Below the pieces are notes generated by a model, which made no database searches, was not told the origin of the DNA, and was given only the letters and a program-made list of their open reading frames with translations. Of a stretch of 64,000 bases of DNA, positions 33,814 to 40,945 are shown piece by piece (positions within the stretch are counted from its first letter, which is position 1; the number at the start of each line of letters is the position of its first letter). Source of the DNA: Izemoplasma sp964435595 (GTDB lineage: Bacteria; Bacillota_I; Bacilli_A; Izemoplasmatales; Izemoplasmataceae); NCBI GenBank assembly GCA_964435595.1, contig CAYSZV010000003.1:1-64000 (forward strand), written 5' to 3'. Both the position numbers and the translations under genes were made by a program.

Positions 33814-34897
33814 ATTCTTTACTCTCCTTAATGGTTCCTTTTTCTATATGAAATACTGAATAATTATCAATTTCATCGAAATTAATTTCTGATAAATCTG
33901 TTGTTGTAATAAATGTTTGCGTTTTGTTATTAATATATTGAATTAAGTTGTTTTGTCGAGCTATATCAAGTTCACTTAGTACATCATCCAACAAAAGAAC
34001 TGGATACTCACCTTTTCTTTTATATATAAACTCAACAAGGGCTAATTTTGTAGATAAAACCGCACTTCTTAATTCTCCTTGAGAGCTATGTGTTTTGATA
34101 AAGTGATCATCTATGTAAAATTCAATATCATCTCTATGAACACCTATATTTGTCGTTCCCGTAATAATGTCGTATTGTTGTTTTTTTCTAAATTCTTCAA
34201 TATAGTTTTTATCAACACTGGGGATATATTCCATTTTGAATGTGTGTTCAACATTTGAAAGGTTTTTATAGATAGTTTGAGCAATTTCGTTTATCTGTTT
34301 TATAAACGTTTTTCGTTTTAAAACTATTTTCTCTAGATAATCAATAAGTTGTTCTGTTATGATATCTAGCAACATCAAATCTTGATCTTTTTGTTGTAAA
34401 TTTTTTAATAAATCATTTCGCTGTTTTAATATTTTTTTATAGTTTTGTATGTTGTATAAATATTCTTTTGATATTTGCCCAATTTCTAAATCAAGAAATT
34501 TTCGCCTTACTTGGGGATTTCCTTTTATTAAATCCAAATCCTCTGGAGCAAACATAACTACGTTCAGGATACCTATATAATCACTTAATCTCTCTAATTC
34601 AATTTGGTTATATTTTGCTTTTTTACCGAGTTTTGAAAGAATGATATCCAATTGTATCTCTTTCTCATTTAAATTGATTAGAGCATTGATTTTTGCGTAT
34701 TCCTCGTCTGTTTTAATCATATCTCTGTCTTTATTTGTTTTGTGTGATTTTGTTAGACCTAAAACATAGATAGATTCTATGATTGATGTTTTTCCTTGTG
34801 CGTTGTTCCCAAAAAAAATATTTGTATTAGGACAAAGAGTAACATCTGCATGATCATAAATTCTAAAGTTGGTTACTTTTAACGAATTAATTCTCAT
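33788..34897 (-). CDS. recF: DNA replication and repair protein RecF
   Basis: RecF (369 aa) is an SMC-like ATPase that guides RecA loading at gaps. Walker A is FFGNNAQGKTSIIESI (about residues 29-44), the signature motif SSQGELRSAVLSTKLA lies near 273-288 and Walker B is LLLDDVLSELD near 304-314. It overlaps the S4 gene yaaA upstream by ATGA and the start of gyrB downstream by 26 bases, so dnaN-proximal genes are tightly packed. Confidence 0.97.
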   Translation of the reverse strand: MRINSLKVTNFRIYDHADVTLCPNTNIFFGNNAQGKTSIIESIYVLGLTKSHKTNKDRDMIKTDEEYAKINALINLNEKEIQLDIILSKLGKKAKYNQIELERLSDYIGILNVVMFAPEDLDLIKGNPQVRRKFLDLEIGQISKEYLYNIQNYKKILKQRNDLLKNLQQKDQDLMLLDIITEQLIDYLEKIVLKRKTFIKQINEIAQTIYKNLSNVEHTFKMEYIPSVDKNYIEEFRKKQQYDIITGTTNIGVHRDDIEFYIDDHFIKTHSSQGELRSAVLSTKLALVEFIYKRKGEYPVLLLDDVLSELDIARQNNLIQYINNKTQTFITTTDLSEINFDEIDNYSVFHIEKGTIKESKEYGPKQSHI

Positions 34898-35109
34898 TGT
34901 TGAACAATTCTATATTCTCCAATTGATTTTATTGATATTTTATCTCCTGGATATAGTTTTTTACCCCTTCTATTTTCTTCTAGTCCATTTACAGAAATTT
35001 TGTATTCTTGTAAAATAGCTTTTACCATTCCACCAGAAGGAGCTATGTTAGATAGTTTTAAAAATTGACCCAGAGTTATATACTCTGAATGTATTTCAAT
35101 ATTAGTCAC
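34894..35109 (-). CDS. yaaA: S4-domain RNA-binding protein YaaA
   Basis: A 71-residue S4 domain protein between dnaN and recF, as in Bacillus subtilis. Residues ITLGQFLKL, GGMVKAILQEYKISVNG and NRRGKKLYPGDKI are typical. Members are thought to bind rRNA and assist large-subunit assembly. I place the start at the GTG 35107-35109 because the product then aligns without overhang to the 71-residue Bacillus protein; a second GTG at 35116-35118 would add three residues. Neither has a strong ribosome binding site. Confidence 0.9.
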   Translation of the reverse strand: MTNIEIHSEYITLGQFLKLSNIAPSGGMVKAILQEYKISVNGLEENRRGKKLYPGDKISIKSIGEYRIVQQ

Positions 35110-35194
35110 AAAAATCACGTTCTTTCATATATATTATTATTAGTATAATATATTATAATATATTACGTGTATTAATACAAGGTTTTGAGCATAA

Positions 35195-35219
35195 AAAAAA
35201 GCCCTCTACGGACTTTTTT
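35195..35219 (-). terminator. Probable terminator between dnaN and yaaA
   Basis: On the minus strand AAAAAGTCC and GGGCTTTTT can pair (one G.T) around a six-base loop, followed by T-rich sequence. It overlaps the dnaN stop region and would separate dnaA-dnaN from yaaA-recF-gyrB-gyrA, at least partly. Confidence 0.75.
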
Positions 35220-36342
35220 ATTCTGTTCTTACTGGTAAGATTAATTGAAGCATATTCTCGTCATATTCACCCTTAATTACGAATGGACGAATTTCACCTG
35301 TAAAATTGACTGAAACCTCACTACTATTGAACACTTTTAAAGCTTCAATAATATATTTGGAACTAAATGCAATTTTAAATGGTTTTCCTACTATTTCATC
35401 TACTGGATATACTTCTTCTAAAACTTTCCCGATTTCAGGACTATTTGATGTAATTTCAACAATATTATCTTGTCTTAAAGATAATTTAACAATTGCATTA
35501 TTTCCATCTCTTGAACTTAACAAACTTGCTCTTTCAATAGCTGTTGTTAAATTTTCTTTATTAAATTTAATAATAATTGGATATTCTGTTGGTACTAATT
35601 TTGATGTTTCTGGATAATTTCCTTCTAATAAACGTGATTGAAATAGAATGTTATTATATTTAAATAATATTTTTGAATGATCAAAATGTAATTCTACTAT
35701 TTCATTATTATTATCTAGAACTTTTAATAATTCTTCAAGACTACGACCAGGAATAATAATATTTAGAGGTTCATAGTTTGATTCTAATTCAATTTCTTTT
35801 TGACTTAATCTATAACTATCTGTTGCAATTGCTTTTAAATGCGTTCCATCAATTTTAAAATTAACCCCTGTTAAGATAGGTCTATTTTCAATTGAAGAAG
35901 TTGCAAAAGCAGTCTGACGAATAATTGTTTTTAATGTTCTTACGTTAATTTTGATTGATTTGATTTTTTCAGTGAACTCTAATTCAGGATAATCGTCAAT
36001 ATCCATCATATTCAAAGTAATATCAGAACGATCAGCTTCAATACGTAACATATTGTCAGCTACTTGTGATAATACTACCTTCAGTCCATCAAGTTTTCTG
36101 ATAATTTCAATAAAATACTTTCCTGGAATCAATACACTACCTTGAGATTGAATCACGAGACTAGGGTCTTTCACAGTCAATTTAATTGCAATATCAGAAT
36201 TACTTGTTGTAATAATCAAATGATCTTCTAAAACATCAAGTTTAATTCCTTGTAATGCAGGATTTGGTGTTTTGTTTGATAAAGCTTTTTGTGCAGTTAT
36301 CAAACTATTAAGTAATGTGTCTTTGTTAATTGAGAAATTCAT
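35218..36342 (-). CDS. dnaN: DNA polymerase III beta subunit (sliding clamp)
   Basis: DnaN (374 aa) forms the dimeric ring that tethers polymerase III to DNA. The three repeated clamp folds are spread over the protein, with family landmarks MNFSINKDTLLNSLITAQKAL at the N-terminus, FATSSIENRPILTGVNF near the middle and a C-terminal MLQLILPVRTE ending, typical of the clamp C-terminus. The ATG at 36340-36342 follows AGGGGTGAT. It lies downstream of dnaA across a 126-base interval that carries DnaA-box-like sequences. Confidence 0.97.
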   Translation of the reverse strand: MNFSINKDTLLNSLITAQKALSNKTPNPALQGIKLDVLEDHLIITTSNSDIAIKLTVKDPSLVIQSQGSVLIPGKYFIEIIRKLDGLKVVLSQVADNMLRIEADRSDITLNMMDIDDYPELEFTEKIKSIKINVRTLKTIIRQTAFATSSIENRPILTGVNFKIDGTHLKAIATDSYRLSQKEIELESNYEPLNIIIPGRSLEELLKVLDNNNEIVELHFDHSKILFKYNNILFQSRLLEGNYPETSKLVPTEYPIIIKFNKENLTTAIERASLLSSRDGNNAIVKLSLRQDNIVEITSNSPEIGKVLEEVYPVDEIVGKPFKIAFSSKYIIEALKVFNSSEVSVNFTGEIRPFVIKGEYDENMLQLILPVRTE

Positions 36343-36468
36343 ACAATCACCCCTAAATTAATTATCTTTTTATTATGTTATTGTTATTGGTCTGTGTGGA
36401 TTTGTGGAAAACCCTTGTATATTACATATTATTATACCATATTATTATGTAATTTGTGTGTAAATTTT
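36343..36468. other. dnaA-dnaN intergenic part of oriC (DnaA boxes and AT-rich block)
   Basis: Two DnaA-box-like 9-mers lie head to tail, TGTGGATTT (36395-36403) and TGTGGAAAA (36403-36411, complement of TTTTCCACA). A short C-rich stretch and then about 45 bases of almost pure A+T follow (36418-36460), containing an imperfect palindrome whose outer arms are ATTACATA / TATGTAAT. This box - short GC - AT-rich order is that of Bacillus-type unwinding regions, so this is the likelier site of initial melting. Confidence 0.6.
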
Positions 36469-37842
36469 CTAATTTTCTCCACATTTTACCTTTAATTTTT
36501 CCACATCGTTTTTTACATCTACATCCATTTCTATTTCGTTTCTTATCTTCTCAACTGAATGCATTACTGTTGAATGATCTCGGTTGTTAAAGAATGTTCC
36601 AATTTTTTTGTAAGGTAAGTCATAAATTGTTTTAATTAAATACATAGCAACTTGTCTTGGAAAAACATATTTTGTTGTACGTTTTTTTGATATCAAATCA
36701 CTCGTTGAAATTCGGTAATAATCACTAACAAGACTTAATATATTATTAATCTTGTTTTGGTTCAATAGTTTATCACTTGTTCGTGGCTTAACTAGGTTTT
36801 CTAAAGCTAATTCTGCATTCTTAACATTGAAGTCTAAATTGAATGCTGTACAATAAAATAAAACACGTTTTAAAGCACCCTCTAATTCACGTACATTATT
36901 GTCAAAAATTGAAGCAATATATTCTACAACATCGTCCGGAATCAAATTAGAATCTGACGTTTCTGATAAGAGTTTTTTACGTAGAATTTTTATCCTATGT
37001 TCAAGATCAGGTCGGTTAATATCAACCGTAACACCCCATTCAAACCTTGATGTTAATCTAGACATTATGTCTTTTAACTCACCAGCACTGCGATCACTTG
37101 TAATAACAATTTGTTTCTGATAATCATGTAATGAGTTAAATAATTTAAAAAATTCTATTTGAGATTTCTCTTTTTTTGCCAAAAATTGGATATCATCAAC
37201 AAGTAAAACATCTACATCACTATATTTTTTATTAAAATCATCAAATTTTTTCTTACTTGCACTTCTTGCATATTCTTCTATAAATTGGTCTGTCTTAACA
37301 TATAAGACCTTTTTGTTCATGTCGCCTTCTAAAATGTAATTTCCAACACATTGCATAAGGTGGGTTTTACCAAGCCCTACATCTCCAAAAATATATAATG
37401 GATTAGCAACAACCCCAGGTTGATCTGCAACTTTAATTGCACTAGTATAAGCTAGTCTATTAGAATTTCCTACAACAAAGCTATCAAATGTATAACTCGC
37501 ATTTAAATTACCTTGTAAATATTTGTCAGATAAACTTGCAGGGCTAACTGTAATAGAATATTCTTTTTGATCTTGCAGTTTTTTTTCTGCAGCGTCATCC
37601 GTTATTAATTTAAACATATGTTTTTCAGGAAACTTATTTTCTAAGAATCTGTTCATTTTTTGTAAATATAACATTTCTATGCGTTTTTTAATAAATTCAT
37701 TTGGTACTACTAGATAGATATAGTTATTTGCAACCTCAAAAACAGTATTCACGTCATAAAATATTTCTGTGAATACATATTCGTCTAAATCTTTCTCTAA
37801 TTCATGCTTAATTTCGTACCAAATCTCTGTGTATTTTTCCAT
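36469..37842 (-). CDS. dnaA: Chromosomal replication initiator DnaA
   Basis: DnaA (457 aa) is the AAA+ initiator that binds oriC and opens it. Domain III has Walker A GDVGLGKTHL (about residue 153), Walker B VDVLLVDDIQFL (about 214) and SDRSAGELKDIMSRLTSRFEWG with the arginine finger; domain IV ends in the signature NRDHSTVMHSVEKIR. The ATG at 37840-37842 follows GAGGTGG; in-frame codons upstream lack such a site. An extended -10 (TGGTATATT) lies about 30 bases upstream. DnaA-like boxes flank the gene on both sides. Confidence 0.97.
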   Translation of the reverse strand: MEKYTEIWYEIKHELEKDLDEYVFTEIFYDVNTVFEVANNYIYLVVPNEFIKKRIEMLYLQKMNRFLENKFPEKHMFKLITDDAAEKKLQDQKEYSITVSPASLSDKYLQGNLNASYTFDSFVVGNSNRLAYTSAIKVADQPGVVANPLYIFGDVGLGKTHLMQCVGNYILEGDMNKKVLYVKTDQFIEEYARSASKKKFDDFNKKYSDVDVLLVDDIQFLAKKEKSQIEFFKLFNSLHDYQKQIVITSDRSAGELKDIMSRLTSRFEWGVTVDINRPDLEHRIKILRKKLLSETSDSNLIPDDVVEYIASIFDNNVRELEGALKRVLFYCTAFNLDFNVKNAELALENLVKPRTSDKLLNQNKINNILSLVSDYYRISTSDLISKKRTTKYVFPRQVAMYLIKTIYDLPYKKIGTFFNNRDHSTVMHSVEKIRNEIEMDVDVKNDVEKLKVKCGEN

Positions 37843-38142
37843 GATGTCCACCTCTATCTTCTCATACAATAATATACCACAAAACGAAGTCTAAAAAAAA
37901 TAAATATTATCCCCACAAATTGGGGAAAACTTTTTTTGGATTAGGATATTAACTTTTTTCCACAAAAAATTAAATCCTTTTATAAAGCCATTTATGATAG
38001 ATGTTAACATTCCACATTTTTGTCTTTTCCACTTATACACACATTCACATATTGGTATGTTCAAACAACGAAAAATAGCGATAAAGGAGTGTGGAAAACT
38101 TTTTTATTTTTTGTTATTTTGTTGTCAATTTAAAAATATGTA
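37843..38142. other. Origin of replication region upstream of dnaA
   Basis: This gene-free stretch between divergent dnaA and rpmH holds several DnaA-box-like 9-mers: TTTTCCACA at 37956-37964, CATTCCACA at 38008-38016, TTATACACA at 38033-38041 (fits TTATNCACA) and TGTGGAAAA at 38090-38098. A GC-rich small hairpin CCCCA-CAAAT-TGGGG sits at 37911-37925 within otherwise AT-rich DNA. Gene strand bias flips here. Together with 36343-36468 this is the presumed bipartite oriC; exact melting site is not proven. Confidence 0.7.
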
Positions 38143-38171
38143 TTGACACATGATTTTCTAACATATATAAT
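38143..38171 (+). promoter_or_regulatory. Consensus promoter of rpmH
   Basis: TTGACA (38143-38148), 17-base spacer and TATAAT (38166-38171), a perfect sigma-A-type match, about 42 bases upstream of rpmH. Confidence 0.88.
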
Positions 38172-38213
38172 GTTATAGCATGGTTTGTACTAATGAATTA
38201 GGAGGTGTTGATT

Positions 38214-38351
38214 ATGCCAAAAAGAACATATCAACCAAATAAACGTAAAAGAGCAAAAACACATGGTTTCTTCGCAAGAATGAAGACTCCAGGCGGAAGA
38301 AAAGTCTTAGCAAGAAGACGTGCTAGAGGACGCAAGAACTTAACTGTTTAA
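38214..38351 (+). CDS. rpmH: 50S ribosomal protein L34
   Basis: A 45-residue, very basic protein beginning MPKRTYQPNKRKRAKTHGF and containing RMKTPGGRKVLARRRARGRK, the universal L34 sequence. The ATG at 38214 follows TAGGAGGTG. It is the first gene rightward from oriC, with rnpA next, the arrangement found in nearly all bacteria. It is short enough to be missed by length-filtered gene finders. Confidence 0.98.
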   Translation: MPKRTYQPNKRKRAKTHGFFARMKTPGGRKVLARRRARGRKNLTV

Positions 38352-38390
38352 CAAAATACATCTAAAATTGAATATTATAATATACTTGAG

Positions 38391-38430
38391 ATCACCTGAA
38401 AATATAATATCGTTTTTTTAGGTGATTTTT
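38391..38430 (+). terminator. Terminator/attenuator between rpmH and rnpA
   Basis: ATCACCT and AGGTGAT, extended by AAAA/TTTT pairs, form a stem followed by TTTTTG. It lies 20 bases before rnpA and could end most rpmH transcripts while letting some continue, giving more L34 than RnpA. Confidence 0.7.
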
Positions 38431-38449
38431 GTTTTAGGTAGGTGTTTTT

Positions 38450-38782
38450 ATGAAAAAAGAGTACCGAGTTAAAAAAGGCAGCGACATCGAAATGATAATG
38501 AAAAACAAACAAAGTACCGGAAATAGGTTTTTTGTTGTGTATAAAAAACAAAACCATGAGAATGTTCATTTCAGAGCTGCCATTAGTGTTTCAAAGAAAT
38601 TCGGTAACGCCGTAAAACGCAACAAAATCAAAAGACAAGTTAGGGCAATTGTGTCGAATCTAGACATATTACCCAAAAATGATTTATTCATCGTAATTAA
38701 AAACAACGCAAATACGTTACATTTCGATGAAATTGAAAAACAGATAACAAAATTGATTCAAAAACAAAACATTTTGAGGTGA
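38450..38782 (+). CDS. rnpA: Ribonuclease P protein component
   Basis: RnpA (110 aa) is the basic protein subunit of RNase P, which matures tRNA 5' ends. The N-terminal KKEYRVKKGSDIEMIMKNK and the RNR-like signature KKFGNAVKRNKIKRQVRAIV (about residues 47-66) are present. The ATG at 38450 follows TAGGTG. yidC begins four bases after its stop. Confidence 0.95.
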   Translation: MKKEYRVKKGSDIEMIMKNKQSTGNRFFVVYKKQNHENVHFRAAISVSKKFGNAVKRNKIKRQVRAIVSNLDILPKNDLFIVIKNNANTLHFDEIEKQITKLIQKQNILR

Positions 38783-38786
38783 AAAA

Positions 38787-39662
38787 ATGAACAAACAAAA
38801 AAGAGTACTATTATTAGTTTTAATGATTGGACTTGTTATTACATTAAGCGCATGTAGTAGTGGATCAACATCAATGTATGAACAACCAATGGGTGCCCCA
38901 GGTGGATGGGGATGGCTACAATGGATCATTGAATTAATGGGAGAAGGATTATATATCATTTCTCAATTCTTTGGTGGATATTATTGGATTGGATTAGTTG
39001 TTTTAACAATTTTAGTTCGTTCAGCTGGATGGCCAATTTATGCGAAAAGTAACGATACTACAATGAATATGCAATTAGCTCAACCAGACTTAAATGCTCT
39101 ACAAGAAAAATACAAAGGTAGAACAGACGAAGTGTCACAAAAGAAAATGCAAGCAGAACAAATGGAAATATATAAAAAATACGGAATTAATCCATTAGGA
39201 TGTTTGCTACCGTTTTTACAAATGCCGATTTTCATCGCTATGTACCAAGTAGTAAGAAGAGTTCCTTTATCTTTAGGACAAGTGGTGGATGGTGTAACAA
39301 CGAGAGATTTTTCTGATTTGAATTATGGATTCCTTTGGGTTAAAGATTTAGGTGCAGCTGATCCATTATACATTTTACCTGCTTTGGTTGGTATCTTGAT
39401 GTTTTTATATCAAAGATACACTATGAAGAAACCTGATTACCTACAAAACAAAAAGTATGAAAAAGGTGGACAACAAGCTCAAACTGAAAAAACAATGAAA
39501 TTTATGTCTTACTTTATGGTAATTATGTTAGTATCAATTGCAATCACAAATGCCGGTATTGCTCTTTATTGGGTAATTGGTAATGCTTATCAATTCTTAC
39601 AAACATATATTAACCGTAAGCAAGGTGAGAAAAAGTTCTATGCTATGAAAGAAAAGTATTAG
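38787..39662 (+). CDS. yidC: Membrane protein insertase YidC/OxaA
   Basis: A 291-residue YidC of the Gram-positive type. A lipoprotein signal peptide ends with the lipobox LSAC (C23), so the mature N-terminus is probably lipidated outside the membrane. The five-helix insertase core follows, with GINPLGCLLPFLQMPIFIAMYQ (about residues 132-153) the conserved stretch. A basic C-terminal tail (QTYINRKQGEKKFYAMKEKY) may contact ribosomes. Co-transcribed with rnpA and jag. Confidence 0.96.
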   Translation: MNKQKRVLLLVLMIGLVITLSACSSGSTSMYEQPMGAPGGWGWLQWIIELMGEGLYIISQFFGGYYWIGLVVLTILVRSAGWPIYAKSNDTTMNMQLAQPDLNALQEKYKGRTDEVSQKKMQAEQMEIYKKYGINPLGCLLPFLQMPIFIAMYQVVRRVPLSLGQVVDGVTTRDFSDLNYGFLWVKDLGAADPLYILPALVGILMFLYQRYTMKKPDYLQNKKYEKGGQQAQTEKTMKFMSYFMVIMLVSIAITNAGIALYWVIGNAYQFLQTYINRKQGEKKFYAMKEKY

Positions 39663-39673
39663 GGGTGTAGAAA

Positions 39674-40282
39674 ATGAAAATTATACAAATAGAAGCTAAA
39701 ACAATTGAAGAAGCAAAACAACAAGCAGTAAAAGAACTTAGAGTTCCAAAAGAACACATAGAAATAACAGTGTTAGAGAAAAAAGGATTAATGCGTAAAG
39801 TTTTAATCTGTGAAGCAAAAGTCTCAAAAGATCCAGCCGAAGTAGGATATGAGTTATTAACTCAAACGTTAGAACGAATGGAAATTGAAGCTGTTGTTGA
39901 AATGAGAAAGAAAAACAAAAATGAAATTGAATACTCAGTAAATACATCAGAAAACCCAATTTTAATTGGTAAAAATGGGAAAACTCTTGAAAGCTTGCAA
40001 TTTTATTTAAGACATGTGGTAAATAATTATAGCGATGAAAGACAAATTGTTTTGCTTGATGTTGGTGGATATAAACAAAATAGAAAAAGACAACTAGAAA
40101 TTATCGCAACCAAAACAGCAAAAGAAGTAGCACGTACCAGAGTTGAAGCGAAATTACGTCCAATGAATGCATATGAAAGAAGAATCATTCATACAAAATT
40201 AGCTGAGTGGAGAGATGTTACTACGATTTCTGAAGGAGAAGGACAAGACCGACACTTAGTGATTAAACCTAAGAGGAAATAA
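39674..40282 (+). CDS. jag: Jag/KhpB RNA-binding protein
   Basis: A 202-residue Jag protein: an N-terminal Jag_N domain (about residues 1-50, KIIQIEAKTIEEAKQQAVKEL), a KH domain (about 70-140, with LIGKNGKTLESLQ) and a C-terminal R3H domain (about 140-200, with RPMNAYERRIIHTKLAE). In Firmicutes it acts with KhpA on RNA and affects cell shape and division. It follows yidC by 11 bases and pth starts one base after its stop. Confidence 0.94.
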   Translation: MKIIQIEAKTIEEAKQQAVKELRVPKEHIEITVLEKKGLMRKVLICEAKVSKDPAEVGYELLTQTLERMEIEAVVEMRKKNKNEIEYSVNTSENPILIGKNGKTLESLQFYLRHVVNNYSDERQIVLLDVGGYKQNRKRQLEIIATKTAKEVARTRVEAKLRPMNAYERRIIHTKLAEWRDVTTISEGEGQDRHLVIKPKRK

Positions 40283-40283
40283 C

Positions 40284-40832
40284 ATGAAGTTGGTTGTAGG
40301 ACTTGGAAACCCTGGACGAAAATATAAAAAAACAAAACACAATGTTGGATTTATGTGCTTAGATTATTATGCAAAAAAGAATGGGTTACAATTCAAACTT
40401 GATAATAAATTTAACGGAGAATGGCTTAAAGAAGGCAACTTGTTGTTATTGAAACCGCACACGTTTATGAATTTATCAGGGAACAGTATTGTTAAAATTA
40501 TGAAATTTTACGATGTTGAAATTGAAGATGTGTTGATTATATATGATGACTTATCGTTACCATTTGGGAAACTAAGACTTCGTGAAAAAGGAAGTGCTGG
40601 TGGACACAACGGAATCAAATCAATCATTCAAAATTTTAAGACAGAAGATTTTAAAAGAATTAAAGTAGGAATTGATCGTAATCCAATGATGGAACAAAAA
40701 GACTACGTTTTATCAAAATTCTCTAAAGCAGAACAAAAAGAATTAGATTTAAAGTTGATAGTTATATCAAATATCATAGATGATTTCAAAAAAGGAACAG
40801 ATTTTATCAACACAATGAATACATTCAATTAA
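40284..40832 (+). CDS. pth: Peptidyl-tRNA hydrolase
   Basis: Pth (182 aa) releases tRNA from drop-off peptidyl-tRNA. The catalytic His is in KHNVGF (about residue 20), and the motifs VGLGNPGRKYKKT, LLKPHTFMNLSG and KGSAGGHNGIKSI are all present. The ATG at 40284 is one base after the jag stop, with AAGAGGAA upstream. In most Firmicutes pth precedes mfd elsewhere; here it links the rpmH cluster to mfd. Confidence 0.96.
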   Translation: MKLVVGLGNPGRKYKKTKHNVGFMCLDYYAKKNGLQFKLDNKFNGEWLKEGNLLLLKPHTFMNLSGNSIVKIMKFYDVEIEDVLIIYDDLSLPFGKLRLREKGSAGGHNGIKSIIQNFKTEDFKRIKVGIDRNPMMEQKDYVLSKFSKAEQKELDLKLIVISNIIDDFKKGTDFINTMNTFN

Positions 40833-40849
40833 GCCCGATGGGCTTTTTT
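40831..40849 (+). terminator. Intrinsic terminator after pth
   Basis: Stem AAGCCC / GGGCTT with loop GAT followed by TTTTTT, at the pth stop. Confidence 0.85.
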
Positions 40850-40895
40850 GTTTGAGTTTATTTTTTGAATGTGATATTATCATATTACCAAAAGA

Positions 40896-40923
40896 GCGAA
40901 CCCCCTATTGTTAGGAGTTTCGC
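40896..40923 (+). other. Hairpin in the mfd leader, possibly sequestering the ribosome binding site
   Basis: GCGAA-C-C-C-CCTA (40896-40907) pairs with TAGGAGTTTCGC (40912-40923) around loop TTGT, leaving two mismatches. The C-rich 5' arm (ACCCC) could alternatively pair with GGGGT of the mfd ribosome binding site at 40935-40939. This would give two exclusive folds. No known riboswitch class fits. Confidence 0.35.
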
Positions 40924-40945
40924 CTTAAGTACGTGGGGTGAAACA

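Noticed and set aside
40865..40945. In-frame N-terminal extension of mfd
   Set aside because: It would translate the leader hairpin; the GGGGTG site and MKKILNHF start at 40946 fit Mfd better.
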